Shown here one piece after another: positions 43,349 to 51,768 of a DNA stretch of 64,000 bases. Every line of letters starts with the position of its first letter. The stretch's first letter is position 1. Source of the stretch: Comamonadaceae bacterium (GTDB lineage Bacteria; Pseudomonadota; Gammaproteobacteria; Burkholderiales; Burkholderiaceae_C); assembly GCA_947478725.1 (NCBI GenBank), contig CANJWZ010000011.1:1-64000 (forward strand), in the 5' to 3' direction. Below the pieces are notes generated by a model. It did no database searches and was not told the DNA's origin. It was given only the letters and a program-made list of their open reading frames with translations. Position numbers and translations under genes: made by a program.

Positions 43349-43804
43349 TCATTGTGAAATTTTGCGGGCTTCTTCAATCTGATATTCAAAGTAACGCTGA
43401 AAGCTAAACGCGATACTCGACATCAAGGCAGTAGCGCCCATCAGCAATGAAAAAACCACGGCGCCTATGACAAGCCAATTGGTTTGTCCTGCGAGCGATT
43501 CTGGATGCTGTGGGTTGTGCGTAGCGTTCCACTTTTCCAGTGACGACAAACCGTAATAAATGGCCGTGATGGCTGTGGCTGCCAGCAAAAAGCCAAGCAC
43601 GGGTACCAGCAGCCAAGCCAGTTGGTCGTCTTGCCCCAGGGTGCGTACCCTTTGCACGCCGTACCAGCCGATGGCTGCAAACAGTGGGTGAAGCCAAGCC
43701 AGCTTGTCTTTGAAGCCAAACAGATAAAAACGATGCAGGCCTAGCTGACCGAAGATGAAAGCCAGCCAAGTGGCTATGGTTTTGTTTTTGATGGATGCAA
43801 GCAT
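43349..43804 (-). CDS. TM2-like membrane protein
   Basis: 151 residues from ATG 43804; an ATG at 43849 would overlap the upstream acetyltransferase gene. The N-terminus reads MLASIKNKTIATWLAFIFGQ then LGLHRFYLFG, the TM2-domain pattern with GxHRFYL. Four hydrophobic segments are visible (about 9-24, 38-55, 62-85 and 110-135). Inner-membrane protein of unknown function. It is probably cotranscribed with the GNAT gene upstream (10 bp gap) and converges on pit. Confidence 0.75.
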   Translation of the reverse strand: MLASIKNKTIATWLAFIFGQLGLHRFYLFGFKDKLAWLHPLFAAIGWYGVQRVRTLGQDDQLAWLLVPVLGFLLAATAITAIYYGLSSLEKWNATHNPQHPESLAGQTNWLVIGAVVFSLLMGATALMSSIAFSFQRYFEYQIEEARKISQ

Positions 43805-43814
43805 CTCGCGATTA

Positions 43815-44348
43815 TCAGCGCGGCATATCAACAGGCGGTTGCGTGTCACCTAATCCCAAGGATTTCTGCATGATGACAATGTCACGCCAGGCGCCAAACT
43901 TCCAGCCGCAGGCATCAATTTTTCCGATCTGCTCAAAGCCCAGCGCCAGATGCACGCCAACCGATGCCGCATTGGCTGAATCGCCCACAATGGCCATCAT
44001 TTTGCGAATCCCCACTGCCTCGCAACGCGCCATCAGCTCGGCCAGCAGCGCGCGGCCCAGGCCCTTGCCAGCATGACCTGGTGCCAGATAAATGGAGTCT
44101 TCCACCGAATAGCGGTAGGCGGGCCGGGGCTTGAACCAGTTGCCATAGGCAAAGCCGACGACTCGGTTGCCATCGACAGCCACCAGATACGGCAGGCCTT
44201 TACCAAGTACATCGGCTCGCCGGATTGTCATCTCCTGCACGCTGGGGGCTTCGGTTTCAAACGTGCCGGTGCTGTTCAGCACATGGTGGGCGTAAATGGT
44301 GGTAACGGCCGCAATGTCGGCGTCCAAGCTGGCGCGGATGATGGTCAT
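43815..44348 (-). CDS. GNAT-family N-acetyltransferase (phosphinothricin acetyltransferase-like)
   Basis: 177 residues. The Pat-type pattern is seen: IYAHHVLNSTGTFETEAPS, VVGFAYGNWFKPRPAYRYSV, the acetyl-CoA loop LAPGHAGKGLGRALLAELMA (about 94-113), and GVHLALGFEQIG near the end. It would acetylate an amino group of a small molecule such as methionine sulfone or sulfoximine type compounds; the true substrate is unknown. It is divergent from rpsP. Confidence 0.9.
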   Translation of the reverse strand: MTIIRASLDADIAAVTTIYAHHVLNSTGTFETEAPSVQEMTIRRADVLGKGLPYLVAVDGNRVVGFAYGNWFKPRPAYRYSVEDSIYLAPGHAGKGLGRALLAELMARCEAVGIRKMMAIVGDSANAASVGVHLALGFEQIGKIDACGWKFGAWRDIVIMQKSLGLGDTQPPVDMPR

Positions 44349-44392
44349 GGGGATGGAGCCGCTAAGAAAATTTCAATGATACCGACTGACGG

Positions 44393-44409
44393 GCTATAAT
44401 CAAAGGCTT
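44393..44409 (+). promoter_or_regulatory. Promoter with extended -10 motif upstream of rpsP
   Basis: GCTATAATCAAAGGCTT: consensus TATAAT at 44395-44400. The same 17-mer with at most one change occurs at 46260 (before rplS) and 51836 (before the RhlE-like gene), so this is a shared promoter type for translation-related genes. A TTTCAA lies 18 bp upstream. Confidence 0.65.
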
Positions 44410-44498
44410 TGCAGCAGTTCGCTGGCCGGGTGGTCATGTCGAGTGTCTCAACCGCTGCAAGAACTTTTTGGGCATGCACACTTCTGGTTGGCATGCCC
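44409..44498 (+). promoter_or_regulatory. Structured leader of rpsP
   Basis: The 118-base leader has two clear stems: TTGCAGC (44409-44415) with GCTGCAA (44454-44460), and GGGCATGC (44470-44477) with GCATGCCC (44491-44498), the second ending 20 bases before the rpsP ATG. The pattern is typical of ribosomal-protein leaders that bind a regulator, but the ligand is unknown. Confidence 0.5.
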
Positions 44499-44517
44499 TC
44501 CACCCTGGGAATACATC

Positions 44518-44778
44518 ATGGTCGTCATCCGGCTTGCACGCGGCGGTTCTAAGCACCGTCCATTTTTTAACATTGTTGTGGCTGACAAGCGCGTTCGCCG
44601 CGACGGTCGCTTTATCGAGCGCATCGGCTTTTACAACCCGATTGCCAAGGGCGGCGAAGAAGGCTTGCGCATCATGCAAGACCGTCTGACCCACTGGGTT
44701 GGCGTTGGCGCACAAGCGTCCCCAACCGTTGAGCGCCTGATCAAGCAAGGCGCAACAGCTGCCGCCAAGGTCGCTTAA
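44518..44778 (+). CDS. rpsP: 30S ribosomal protein S16
   Basis: 86 residues from ATG 44518 (the frame is open to 44443). It begins [20 protein letters not shown] and contains [20 protein letters not shown], the normal S16 sequence. It is needed for assembly of the small subunit. First gene of the conserved rpsP-rimM-trmD-rplS order, with a GC-rich repeat between it and rimM. Confidence 0.97.
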   Translation: MVVIRLARGGSKHRPFFNIVVADKRVRRDGRFIERIGFYNPIAKGGEEGLRIMQDRLTHWVGVGAQASPTVERLIKQGATAAAKVA

Positions 44779-44798
44779 CTTCGAAAATGGCAATTTCC

Positions 44799-44872
44799 CG
44801 CTGGGCCGCCCCAAGGGAAATGAGTCCCCGTGGGGGGCAGTGCCTTACGCGCAGTAAAAAGCGTGGGGGCTC
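44799..44872 (-). repeat. GC-rich dispersed repeat between rpsP and rimM
   Basis: Read on the minus strand: GAGCCCCCACGCTT, then CTGCGCGTAAGGCACTGCC, CCCCACGGGG and CTTGGGGCGGCCCAGCGGG. It matches the copy inside thrC in order and in its CCCACGCTT and CCCC-GGGG blocks. It provides a hairpin just ahead of rimM and might attenuate or process the message. Confidence 0.65.
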
Positions 44873-44874
44873 AA

Positions 44875-45462
44875 ATGATTAATTTGAAGTCATCCGCATT
44901 GCCGGATGATTCTGTAGAAGTTGGGCGTATTTTAGATGCGTGGGGCGTCAAGGGATGGCTCAAAATCCTGCCCCACAGCTCTGATCCTGAGGCCTTGTTC
45001 TCAGCCAAATCCTGGTTTTTGCAGGCACCCGACACCAAGTTTCGTCCGGGTTTTAACGCCTTCAGCGGCACCGTCTCGATCGCGGTTGACGAGGCCAAAA
45101 CCCATTCTGATTCAGTGGTCGCCAAAATCGACGGTCTGGATGACCGCAACGACGCCGAATCGCTGCGTGGTTGCCGCATCTTTTTGTCGCGCAGTGCTTT
45201 CCCCAAAGCCTCCAAAGACGAGTACTACTGGGTCGACCTGATTGGCCTGAAGGTTGTTAACCGCGAAGGCATCGCGCTTGGTTGTGTACGTGACCTGATG
45301 GCGACCGGTCCCAACTCAGTACTTTGCGTTGAATACCAAGCCATGCAAGAAGACGGCAGCAACAAGGCCGAGGAGCGCATGATTCCGTTTGTGTCGGCTT
45401 ATGTTGATACGGTTGATATAGCGGCCAAGCTGATCACGGTTGACTGGCAGCCGGATTACTGA
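44875..45462 (+). CDS. rimM: Ribosome maturation factor RimM
   Basis: 195 residues from ATG 44875. An upstream GTG at 44830 is inside the repeat and not preferred. The N-terminal beta-barrel VEVGRILDAWGVKGWLKILP (about 11-30) and the PRC-barrel YYWVDLIGLKVVNREGIALG (about 120-139) with the MIPFVSAYVDTVD end are diagnostic. It helps mature the 30S head with S19 and is usually cotranscribed with trmD, which starts 23 bp later. Confidence 0.95.
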   Translation: MINLKSSALPDDSVEVGRILDAWGVKGWLKILPHSSDPEALFSAKSWFLQAPDTKFRPGFNAFSGTVSIAVDEAKTHSDSVVAKIDGLDDRNDAESLRGCRIFLSRSAFPKASKDEYYWVDLIGLKVVNREGIALGCVRDLMATGPNSVLCVEYQAMQEDGSNKAEERMIPFVSAYVDTVDIAAKLITVDWQPDY

Positions 45463-45485
45463 GTTGCTTTTCATTGACATAAACC

Positions 45486-46256
45486 ATGCGCTTTGATGTC
45501 ATCACTCTTTTTCCTGAACTATTTGTGCCATTTTTAACGAGTGGCGTCACGCGGCGTGCTTACGAATCCGGGTTGGTCGAGGTCAAGCTCTGGAACCCGC
45601 GCGACTTTGCGGACGGCAATTACAAAAGGGTTGATGACAGGCCGTTTGGCGGTGGACCCGGCATGGTCATGCTGGCCGAACCGCTGGCGCTGTGCCTGGC
45701 CGCCATTCGTGCTGAGCGGACATCTGGCAACGACCCGGTTGTCCTTTTTTCTCCCATTGGTAAAACTTTGACGCACAGCAGCGTTGAAGGCTGGTCCGCC
45801 AGCGAAGGCGCGGTATTGATCTGTGGCCGCTACGAGGGCATAGACCAGCGCTTTGTTGACAAGCACGTCACGCACCAGATCAGTCTGGGCGACTTTGTGC
45901 TGTCGGGCGGTGAAATTGCCGCCATGGCTTTGCTCGATGCGTTGGCCCGGCTGCAACCCGGCGTGCTCAATGACGAGGGCAGCCACCAGATGGACAGCTT
46001 TAACCCTGCGCTTGATGGCCTGCTGGACTGCCCGCATTACACCCGGCCAGAAGACTGGCATGGGCAAACCGTGCCAAATGTGCTGATGTCAGGAAACCAT
46101 GCCCATATTGAGCGCTGGCGGCGTGAACAGCGGCTGCAGTTGACCCTTCTACAGCGGCCAGAACTGATTGAAAAAGCGCGTTTGGCTGGGCAGTTGACGG
46201 CTAAAGATGAAGCTTTTTTGGCTTCTGCGGCTGGTCATCCCGGCCATCAACCATAA
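45486..46256 (+). CDS. trmD: tRNA (guanine37-N1)-methyltransferase TrmD
   Basis: 256 residues with the SPOUT knot motifs RPFGGGPGMVMLAEPL (about 51-66), ICGRYEGIDQRFVD and SLGDFVLSGGEIAAMAL (about 133-149), and the C-terminal NVLMSGNHAHIERWRREQ. It methylates G37 in tRNAs to prevent frameshifting, using S-adenosylmethionine. The stop lies 3 bp before the GCTATAAT motif of the rplS promoter. Confidence 0.97.
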   Translation: MRFDVITLFPELFVPFLTSGVTRRAYESGLVEVKLWNPRDFADGNYKRVDDRPFGGGPGMVMLAEPLALCLAAIRAERTSGNDPVVLFSPIGKTLTHSSVEGWSASEGAVLICGRYEGIDQRFVDKHVTHQISLGDFVLSGGEIAAMALLDALARLQPGVLNDEGSHQMDSFNPALDGLLDCPHYTRPEDWHGQTVPNVLMSGNHAHIERWRREQRLQLTLLQRPELIEKARLAGQLTAKDEAFLASAAGHPGHQP

Positions 46257-46259
46257 ATT

Positions 46260-46276
46260 GCTATAATCAAAGGCTT
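46260..46276 (+). promoter_or_regulatory. Promoter with extended -10 motif upstream of rplS
   Basis: GCTATAATCAAAGGCTT with TATAAT at 46262-46267, identical to the motif before rpsP. It gives rplS an own transcript with a leader of about 130 bases containing GGGGCC/GGCTCC as a weak stem (46313-46332). Confidence 0.6.
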
Positions 46277-46405
46277 TTCGGTCCTCTGGCGGCCACTGCA
46301 ACTTCCTTTACTGGGGCCATTTATTTGGCTCCGTCCTTAAAAAAGCAAGATTTGCGGTCTTTAGCGTAGCGCGTGAATGAACGAAAAAGTATTTTTGGAA
46401 CTGTC

Positions 46406-46771
46406 ATGAATCTGATTCAAACCCTTGAGCAAGAAGAAATTGCTCGCCTGAACAAAACCATCCCTGTTTACGCTCCCGGCGACACCGTCATTGTCAGCGT
46501 TAACGTGGTTGAGGGCACCCGCAAACGTGTGCAGGCTTTTGAAGGTGTGGTGATTGCCAAGCGCAATCGCGGCCTGAACTCCAGCTTCATCGTTCGCAAG
46601 ATCTCCAATGGCGAAGGTGTCGAGCGTACCTTTCAGGTTTACAGCCCACTGATCGCCAAGATCGAAGTCAAGCGCCGTGGTGACGTGCGCCGCGCCAAAC
46701 TGTACTACCTGCGCAGCCGCAGCGGCAAGTCGGCGCGTATCAAGGAAAAACTGGGCGCCAAGGCTGCTTGA
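46406..46771 (+). CDS. rplS: 50S ribosomal protein L19
   Basis: 121 residues from ATG 46406 (the frame is open to 46373). It begins [20 protein letters not shown] and holds the L19 core [40 protein letters not shown] and [20 protein letters not shown]. It sits at the subunit interface of the 50S. Last gene of the conserved operon, ended by an intrinsic terminator. Confidence 0.97.
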   Translation: MNLIQTLEQEEIARLNKTIPVYAPGDTVIVSVNVVEGTRKRVQAFEGVVIAKRNRGLNSSFIVRKISNGEGVERTFQVYSPLIAKIEVKRRGDVRRAKLYYLRSRSGKSARIKEKLGAKAA

Positions 46772-46793
46772 TTGCATCCTGCGGTTTATAGAG

Positions 46794-46818
46794 GCCACTC
46801 CGTTGAGTGGCTTTTTTT
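46794..46818 (+). terminator. Intrinsic terminator after rplS
   Basis: GCCACTC (46794-46800), loop CGTT, GAGTGGC (46805-46811), then seven T. A textbook terminator 22 bp after the rplS stop. Confidence 0.93.
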
Positions 46819-46831
46819 ATGCGGATAACTT

Positions 46832-47539
46832 ATGCAATTCAGTAAACCTCTTCCCAAGTTCGACCCTCGAAGCATTCCGGTCCAGGGCATTGACGATCAC
46901 CTCGAATGTATCGCGTTTGATCGCCTCACGCCTGCTGAGCTTAGACGGCGTTTTGCCAACCCACCGATCTGGACACCCGAGCACAGTGTTGAGAAGAGGT
47001 TTGAAAACCGAGAACCTGCTGCTGCGGCGGTGCTGGTGCCGCTGGTCATGCGGGATGAACTGATGCTGCTTCTGACGCAACGCACGACCAACCTGTCTAC
47101 TCACTCAGGTCAAATCGCGCTACCGGGTGGCCGTGCCGACGACACAGATACAGATGCGGCTGACACCGCCCAGCGCGAAGCGACGGAAGAAATAGGCCTG
47201 CCGCGTAACCACACTGAAGTGCTGGGCACATTGCCTGTTTATGTCACTGGCACTGCCTACATCATCACGCCCGTGGTGGCGCTGGTGACACCCGGCTTTG
47301 TGCTCCAGCCCAACCCAGCTGAAGTGGCGGACGTGTTTGAAGTCCCGCTGGCCTATTTGATGAACCCGGCCAACCATCGCCGACATGCTGTGGAGTTTGA
47401 CGGCATCACGCGCGAATGGCTGTCCATGCCGTATCTTGATGCTGCCGTCAGGCAGGACGACGGCCAGTCGACAGAGCGCTTTATTTGGGGCGCTACGGCA
47501 GGGATGCTGCGCAATTTGTATCGATTTTTATCAGCTTGA
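46832..47539 (+). CDS. Nudix hydrolase, CoA pyrophosphatase type (NudL/YeaB)
   Basis: 235 residues. The UPF0035-type stretch LLLTQRTTNLSTHSGQIALP precedes the Nudix box GGRADDTDTDAADTAQREAT with EEIGL (about residues 98-122). This combination identifies CoA-disulfide or CoA pyrophosphatases. It would cleave CoA or its derivatives into 4'-phosphopantetheine and 3',5'-ADP. It starts just after the rplS terminator and is followed by the CobD-like gene 15 bp on. Confidence 0.92.
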   Translation: MQFSKPLPKFDPRSIPVQGIDDHLECIAFDRLTPAELRRRFANPPIWTPEHSVEKRFENREPAAAAVLVPLVMRDELMLLLTQRTTNLSTHSGQIALPGGRADDTDTDAADTAQREATEEIGLPRNHTEVLGTLPVYVTGTAYIITPVVALVTPGFVLQPNPAEVADVFEVPLAYLMNPANHRRHAVEFDGITREWLSMPYLDAAVRQDDGQSTERFIWGATAGMLRNLYRFLSA

Positions 47540-47554
47540 CAGTTATCATTTGGC

Positions 47555-48604
47555 ATGAGTTTTTTTTCGGTTCTATTCGCTCTGCTGATTGAACAAGCCC
47601 GACCACTGGCGCGGGGCAACTGGATTCATGCCACTTTCAGATCATGGGCACGCTGGACCAGTCGTAATCTGGACGCAGGTAAACCGCAGCACGGCTGGAT
47701 CGCCTGGGCGATAGTGGTCATGCTGCCCAGCCTGGCGACACTGGTGATTCACTGGGCGCTTTGGTACGTGACGCCGCTGCTGGCATTTGCGTGGAGCGTG
47801 GGAATTTTGTACGTCACGCTGGGCTTTCGCCAATTCAGTCACTACTTTACCGACATCCGCGATGCGCTCGATGATGGCGATGAAGCGTCTGCCCGCGAAT
47901 TGTTGGCCGATTGGCGACAGGTTGATGCCAGTGAACTGCCGCGCAGTGAAATTGTTCGCCATGTGATTGAATATTCAGTTCTGGCTGCGCACCGACATGT
48001 GTTTGGCGTGCTGGGCTGGTTTTCAGTTCTGGCTGCGCTGGGCTTGGGGCCAGCAGGCGCGGTCTTGTACCGCATGAGCGAATTTGTGACCCGCTATTGG
48101 CGCTACAAAAGCAAGTCGCTGCAAGCCGGTGAGGGTGCGAGTCCTGCTTTGCAGATGGCTGCCAGCACCGCCTGGGGTGTGATTGACTACGTGCCTGCCC
48201 GGGTGACATCACTCGGGTTTGCAGTGGTCGGCAGTTTTGAGGATGCGATTGACGCCTGGCGCAACTATGCGCAGCGGTTTTTGAGCGGGCAACCGGTCAA
48301 TGAACTCGGTGAACACAAAGAACTCACGCTCGAAAATCACAACGACGGCATTATTCTGGCGGCAACTTCAGGTGCGGTCAATGTGCGTTTGGGTGGGGCA
48401 GCACTGCAATCCAAGCTTGATCCCGGTGCCGCTGCTGGCTTTTTGGCAGCCAACGTCGACACGCTTGATGTGGCCACCCAAACCACGCCAGGCCGTGAAC
48501 CCGAAGTCGCCCATCTGCGCAGCATCGTGGGGCTGGTCTGGCGCTCCGTTGTGCTGTGGATGGTGCTGCTGGCCTTGCTGACGCTGGCCAAACTGCTGGG
48601 CTGA
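47555..48604 (+). CDS. CobD/CbiB-family membrane protein
   Basis: 349 residues with membrane spans near 45-70, 75-95, 150-175 and 325-345. The opening MSFFSVLFALLIEQARPLAR and the motifs GWFSVLAALGLGPAGAVLYR and YVPARVTSLGFAVVG are those of a CobD/CbiB or AmpE-like protein found as a single gene in beta-proteobacteria. The family includes the cobinamide aminopropanol-attaching enzyme, but no cobalamin genes are here, so the role in this setting is uncertain. It converges on rsgA. Confidence 0.85.
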   Translation: MSFFSVLFALLIEQARPLARGNWIHATFRSWARWTSRNLDAGKPQHGWIAWAIVVMLPSLATLVIHWALWYVTPLLAFAWSVGILYVTLGFRQFSHYFTDIRDALDDGDEASARELLADWRQVDASELPRSEIVRHVIEYSVLAAHRHVFGVLGWFSVLAALGLGPAGAVLYRMSEFVTRYWRYKSKSLQAGEGASPALQMAASTAWGVIDYVPARVTSLGFAVVGSFEDAIDAWRNYAQRFLSGQPVNELGEHKELTLENHNDGIILAATSGAVNVRLGGAALQSKLDPGAAAGFLAANVDTLDVATQTTPGREPEVAHLRSIVGLVWRSVVLWMVLLALLTLAKLLG

Positions 48605-48613
48605 CGCAGGTCT

Positions 48614-49573
48614 TCAGTACCGCGTCTGCGACAGTTCTGCAAATAATTCGCTATATAAACGATAGCGATTAACGCTTATATTTATGGGTCCTGCGCCCGA
48701 CTTAAGCTCTGAAATCACGCCACATCCAGGTTCATGCAAGTGCGTGCAGTTGTAGAACTTGCAGTTTTGCGCATGCGCTTTGAAGTCTGGCATCAATTGC
48801 GCAAGTTGCATAGGCTCAATGTGGTTCAGACCAAACTCCTGAAAGCCTGGCGAATCAATGATTGCTGCAGTGCGCGCTGCGTCGATCCAATACAGCGTTG
48901 TGCTGGTGGTGGTGTGCTTGCCAGAATTTAGGGCCCGCGAGATTTCTGCCGTCAGCACCTTGGCCTTCGGTACGAGCAGGTTGGTCAAACTGCTTTTGCC
49001 CGAGCCTGATGGCCCCAGCACCAAGGTTTTTTTACCTTCAAGCAGAGCCATCAACCGATCGGTTTGCGCGGTGTCTACAGCCCTGTCCGGCTCTGGCTTG
49101 ATAGCCAGTGGCAGCATCTGGTAGCCCATCGCCCGGTAGGGTGAGAGCTTGGTCCAGGCTCTGCCAAACGGTTCAGCCAAATCACTTTTATTCAGCGCAA
49201 CGATGGGCGTGATGCCAGCTGCTTCAGCGGCAATCAGCGCGCGCGTCAGTTGACTTTCCGAAAATTCAGGGTCCGCCGCAATCAGTATCAGTATCTGATC
49301 CAAATTGGCCGCAAACGACTTGGTTCGCAGCTCGTCCTGGCGATAAAAAACGTTGCTGCGTTCGTCAATTTTTTCAATCGTCCCCTCGTCCTCGCTCGGC
49401 AGCCAGCGCACCTCGTCGCCGACCAGCGCCTGGCCTTTTTTACCGCGCGGGTGGCAAATGATGCGTTGGCCGTCAGCAGTTTCAACCAGCACATGCCGGC
49501 CAAAACCTGCCACGACCAGACCTTGCTGCATGCCCGCTGAGGAGGTATTTGCCGGGTGTTGAAATTTACTCAA
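48614..49573 (-). CDS. rsgA: Ribosome small subunit GTPase RsgA (YjeQ)
   Basis: 319 residues. An OB fold (about 15-75) precedes a circularly permuted GTPase: NKSD (about 127-130), then GPSGSGKSSLTNLL (about 187-200), then DSPGFQEFG. A C-terminal zinc knuckle reads CKFYNCTHLHEPGC (about 271-284). It checks 30S maturation. The last residues (about 291-312, INISVNRYRLYSEL) are encoded by a dispersed repeat; the normal C-terminal helix may be modified. Overlaps the PCD gene start by 4 bp. Confidence 0.96.
   Translation of the reverse strand: MSKFQHPANTSSAGMQQGLVVAGFGRHVLVETADGQRIICHPRGKKGQALVGDEVRWLPSEDEGTIEKIDERSNVFYRQDELRTKSFAANLDQILILIAADPEFSESQLTRALIAAEAAGITPIVALNKSDLAEPFGRAWTKLSPYRAMGYQMLPLAIKPEPDRAVDTAQTDRLMALLEGKKTLVLGPSGSGKSSLTNLLVPKAKVLTAEISRALNSGKHTTTSTTLYWIDAARTAAIIDSPGFQEFGLNHIEPMQLAQLMPDFKAHAQNCKFYNCTHLHEPGCGVISELKSGAGPINISVNRYRLYSELFAELSQTRY
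48649..48706 (+). repeat. Dispersed GCTAT-ATAGC element inside the rsgA 3' end
   Basis: CGCTATATAAACGATAGCG forms the terminal stem, followed by AACGCTTATATTTATGGG and CGACTTAAG. It is read on the opposite strand as part of the RsgA C-terminus. Confidence 0.55.
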
Positions 49574-49890
49574 GTGAGCAGCGCGTCAGCTTTTGATGCG
49601 CAAAAAAAGTCGCTGACTGAAATGCCCTTCACATCGTGGGTGTTAAAGCGCACGGTGCATTTGCTGAAGCTCACTGTCAGGTCTGGGTGGTGGTTTTCTG
49701 CATTGGCAATAAAGGCCAGGGCATTCACAAACCCAATCGTTTCGTGATAGTTTTTAAACGCGTAGGTTTTCTCTAGCGCACCGTCTATCAGCCGCCAGCC
49801 CAGGGCCTGCTCGCCATTGAGCTTGCTCAGTTGCGTCACTATTTCAGTGGCGCTCAGGGCTTTGCGGTTGTTGTGAATCGGGTTGCTCAT
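49570..49890 (-). CDS. Pterin-4a-carbinolamine dehydratase (PCD/DCoH family)
   Basis: 106 residues, the usual length. The core GWRLIDGALEKTYAFKNYHE, FVNALAFIANAENHHPDLTV with the catalytic His-His-Pro (about residues 67-69), and THDVKGISVSDF are diagnostic. It dehydrates 4a-hydroxytetrahydropterin or acts with molybdopterin or biopterin enzymes. It overlaps rsgA (4 bp) and the M48 gene (4 bp), forming one operon M48-PCD-rsgA. Confidence 0.94.
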   Translation of the reverse strand: MSNPIHNNRKALSATEIVTQLSKLNGEQALGWRLIDGALEKTYAFKNYHETIGFVNALAFIANAENHHPDLTVSFSKCTVRFNTHDVKGISVSDFFCASKADALLT

Positions 49891-51170
49891 GCTGTGCCTC
49901 CGGCGCGGTTCATCCGCGACAGGCGTTCAGACGCAGGCGGGTGCGAGTAATAAAATTTCACAAATACCGGGTCGGGTGTCAGCGTGCTGGCGTTGTCCTG
50001 GTACAGCTTGAGCAGGGCGCTTTGTAAATCCTTGCCATCGGTTTGCGCCACCGCATAGGCATCGGCTTCAAACTCATGCTTGCGCGAAAACTGCGCAAAA
50101 ATGGGCGATATAAAAAAACTGAACAGCGGCACGACCAGCATGAACAGCAGCAGCGCCAGCGCATCATTGCCACCGTTCAAATTGGGTCTGACGCCCAGTC
50201 CGGTATAAAACCAGACTTGCGATGACAACCAGCCCAGCAGCGCAAAGCCCACCAGACTCATTGCAAACATACCGATGATGCGTTTGATGATGTGCTTGTG
50301 CTTGAAGTGACCCAATTCGTGGGCCAGCACGGCATCGACTTCAGCCGGGCTGAGCTGCTTGAGCAGCGTGTCGTAAAACACCACGCGCTTGGCCGCACCA
50401 AAGCCGGTAAAGTAAGCATTGGCGTGGGCTGAACGCTTGCTGCCGTCCATCACAAACAAGCCCTTGGCGGCAAAGCCGCAGCGCTGCATCAGAGTCGTGA
50501 CGCGCGCTTTTAAGGTTTCGTCCTCAAGGGGTTTGAACTTGTTAAACAGCGGTGCAATCACGGTAGGGTATAGCACCAGTACCAGCAGGTTAAAGCCCAT
50601 CCAGGCACACCATGCCCACAGCCACCACAGGCTGCCCGCACTGCTCATCAACCACAGGATCAACGCGACAATGGGCAAGCCAATCACTGCGCCCACCACG
50701 ACGCCCTTGACCGCGTCTGTCAGCCACAAAGCGAATGTCATTTTGTTAAATCCAAAGCGCTCTTCAATCTTGAAAGTGCTGTACAGCGTGAAAGGCAAGT
50801 CCAGCAGGCCGCTGATCAGCGCGAACCCGGCCAGTAGCGCCAACTGCGGGACCAGGCTGCCGTAGCTGGCCAAAGAGGTCGAGTTGATGGCCTGATTCAG
50901 TGCATCAATGCCGCCCAGAAGTGTCCAGCCCAGCAGCAAGGCCGCACCAAAGGCCATTTCTAACAAACCAAAACGCGCCTTGGTGATGGTGTAGCTAGCG
51001 GCCTTTTGATGCGATGCCAGCGAGATGGTGGCGGCAAAGGCAGCAGGTACTGCGCTGCGGTTTTGCGCCACATGGCGAATTTGCCGTGTCGCCAAATAAA
51101 ACCTCACCAGCAAGCCCACGACAAGCACGGCAGCAAATACGAGCGTGAAAACGAAAGAATAATTGAGCAT
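49887..51170 (-). CDS. M48-family (Ste24-like) membrane metalloprotease
   Basis: 427 residues from ATG 51170 (a TTG one codon upstream is also possible). Several membrane spans fill the first 210 residues and two more follow the active site. Zinc motif: VDAVLAHELGHFKHKHIIKR with HELGH near residue 283, and the third ligand Glu in KHEFEADAYA near 363. The family includes CAAX prenyl proteases and HtpX-like quality-control proteases. No Shine-Dalgarno is seen. First gene of the operon with PCD and rsgA, divergent from orn. Confidence 0.92.
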   Translation of the reverse strand: MLNYSFVFTLVFAAVLVVGLLVRFYLATRQIRHVAQNRSAVPAAFAATISLASHQKAASYTITKARFGLLEMAFGAALLLGWTLLGGIDALNQAINSTSLASYGSLVPQLALLAGFALISGLLDLPFTLYSTFKIEERFGFNKMTFALWLTDAVKGVVVGAVIGLPIVALILWLMSSAGSLWWLWAWCAWMGFNLLVLVLYPTVIAPLFNKFKPLEDETLKARVTTLMQRCGFAAKGLFVMDGSKRSAHANAYFTGFGAAKRVVFYDTLLKQLSPAEVDAVLAHELGHFKHKHIIKRIIGMFAMSLVGFALLGWLSSQVWFYTGLGVRPNLNGGNDALALLLFMLVVPLFSFFISPIFAQFSRKHEFEADAYAVAQTDGKDLQSALLKLYQDNASTLTPDPVFVKFYYSHPPASERLSRMNRAGGTA

Positions 51171-51204
51171 CAAGGGAGTTTAGGCCATCAGCGAGAATAG
51201 TGTG

Positions 51205-51768
51205 ATGACAGACACTGAAACACAACTCAAGAAGTCCGATCAAAACCTCGTCTGGCTGGACTGCGAAATGACCGGCCTGGACCCCGAAAAAGAGCGTTTG
51301 ATCGAGATCGCCATCATTGTCACTGGCCCCCAGCTCACCCCGCGTATTGAAGGCCCTGTTCTGGCCATCCACCAGCCGGATGAGGTACTTGACCTGATGG
51401 ACAAGTGGAACAAAGGCACGCACGGCAGAAGTGGCTTGATCGACAAGGTCAAGGCCAGCACCATCACAGACGCGGATGCCGAAGCCCAAATCCTCGCTTT
51501 CATTGCACAGTACGTGCCCAAAGGCGTTTCTCCCCTGTGCGGCAACACCATTAGCCAGGACCGGCGCTTTCTGGTCAAGTACATGCCCAAGCTGGAGGCC
51601 TACCTGCATTACCGCAACATCGACGTCAGCACCTTCAAGGAACTTGCCAAACGCTGGCGTCCCGAGGTGTACAACGCGTTTAAAAAGCAACAAAAACACA
51701 CGGCACTGGCCGATGTGCATGAGTCAATTGATGAGCTAGAGCATTACCGGACTCACTTTTTGAAGTGA
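51205..51768 (+). CDS. orn: Oligoribonuclease
   Basis: 187 residues from ATG 51205. The DEDDh exonuclease motifs are [20 protein letters not shown] (with the Asp-x-Glu pair), [12 protein letters not shown], and [18 protein letters not shown] with the catalytic His. It degrades short RNA and pGpG in the cytoplasm. It is divergent from the M48 gene with 34 bp between them, so the two promoters must overlap. Confidence 0.97.
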   Translation: MTDTETQLKKSDQNLVWLDCEMTGLDPEKERLIEIAIIVTGPQLTPRIEGPVLAIHQPDEVLDLMDKWNKGTHGRSGLIDKVKASTITDADAEAQILAFIAQYVPKGVSPLCGNTISQDRRFLVKYMPKLEAYLHYRNIDVSTFKELAKRWRPEVYNAFKKQQKHTALADVHESIDELEHYRTHFLK

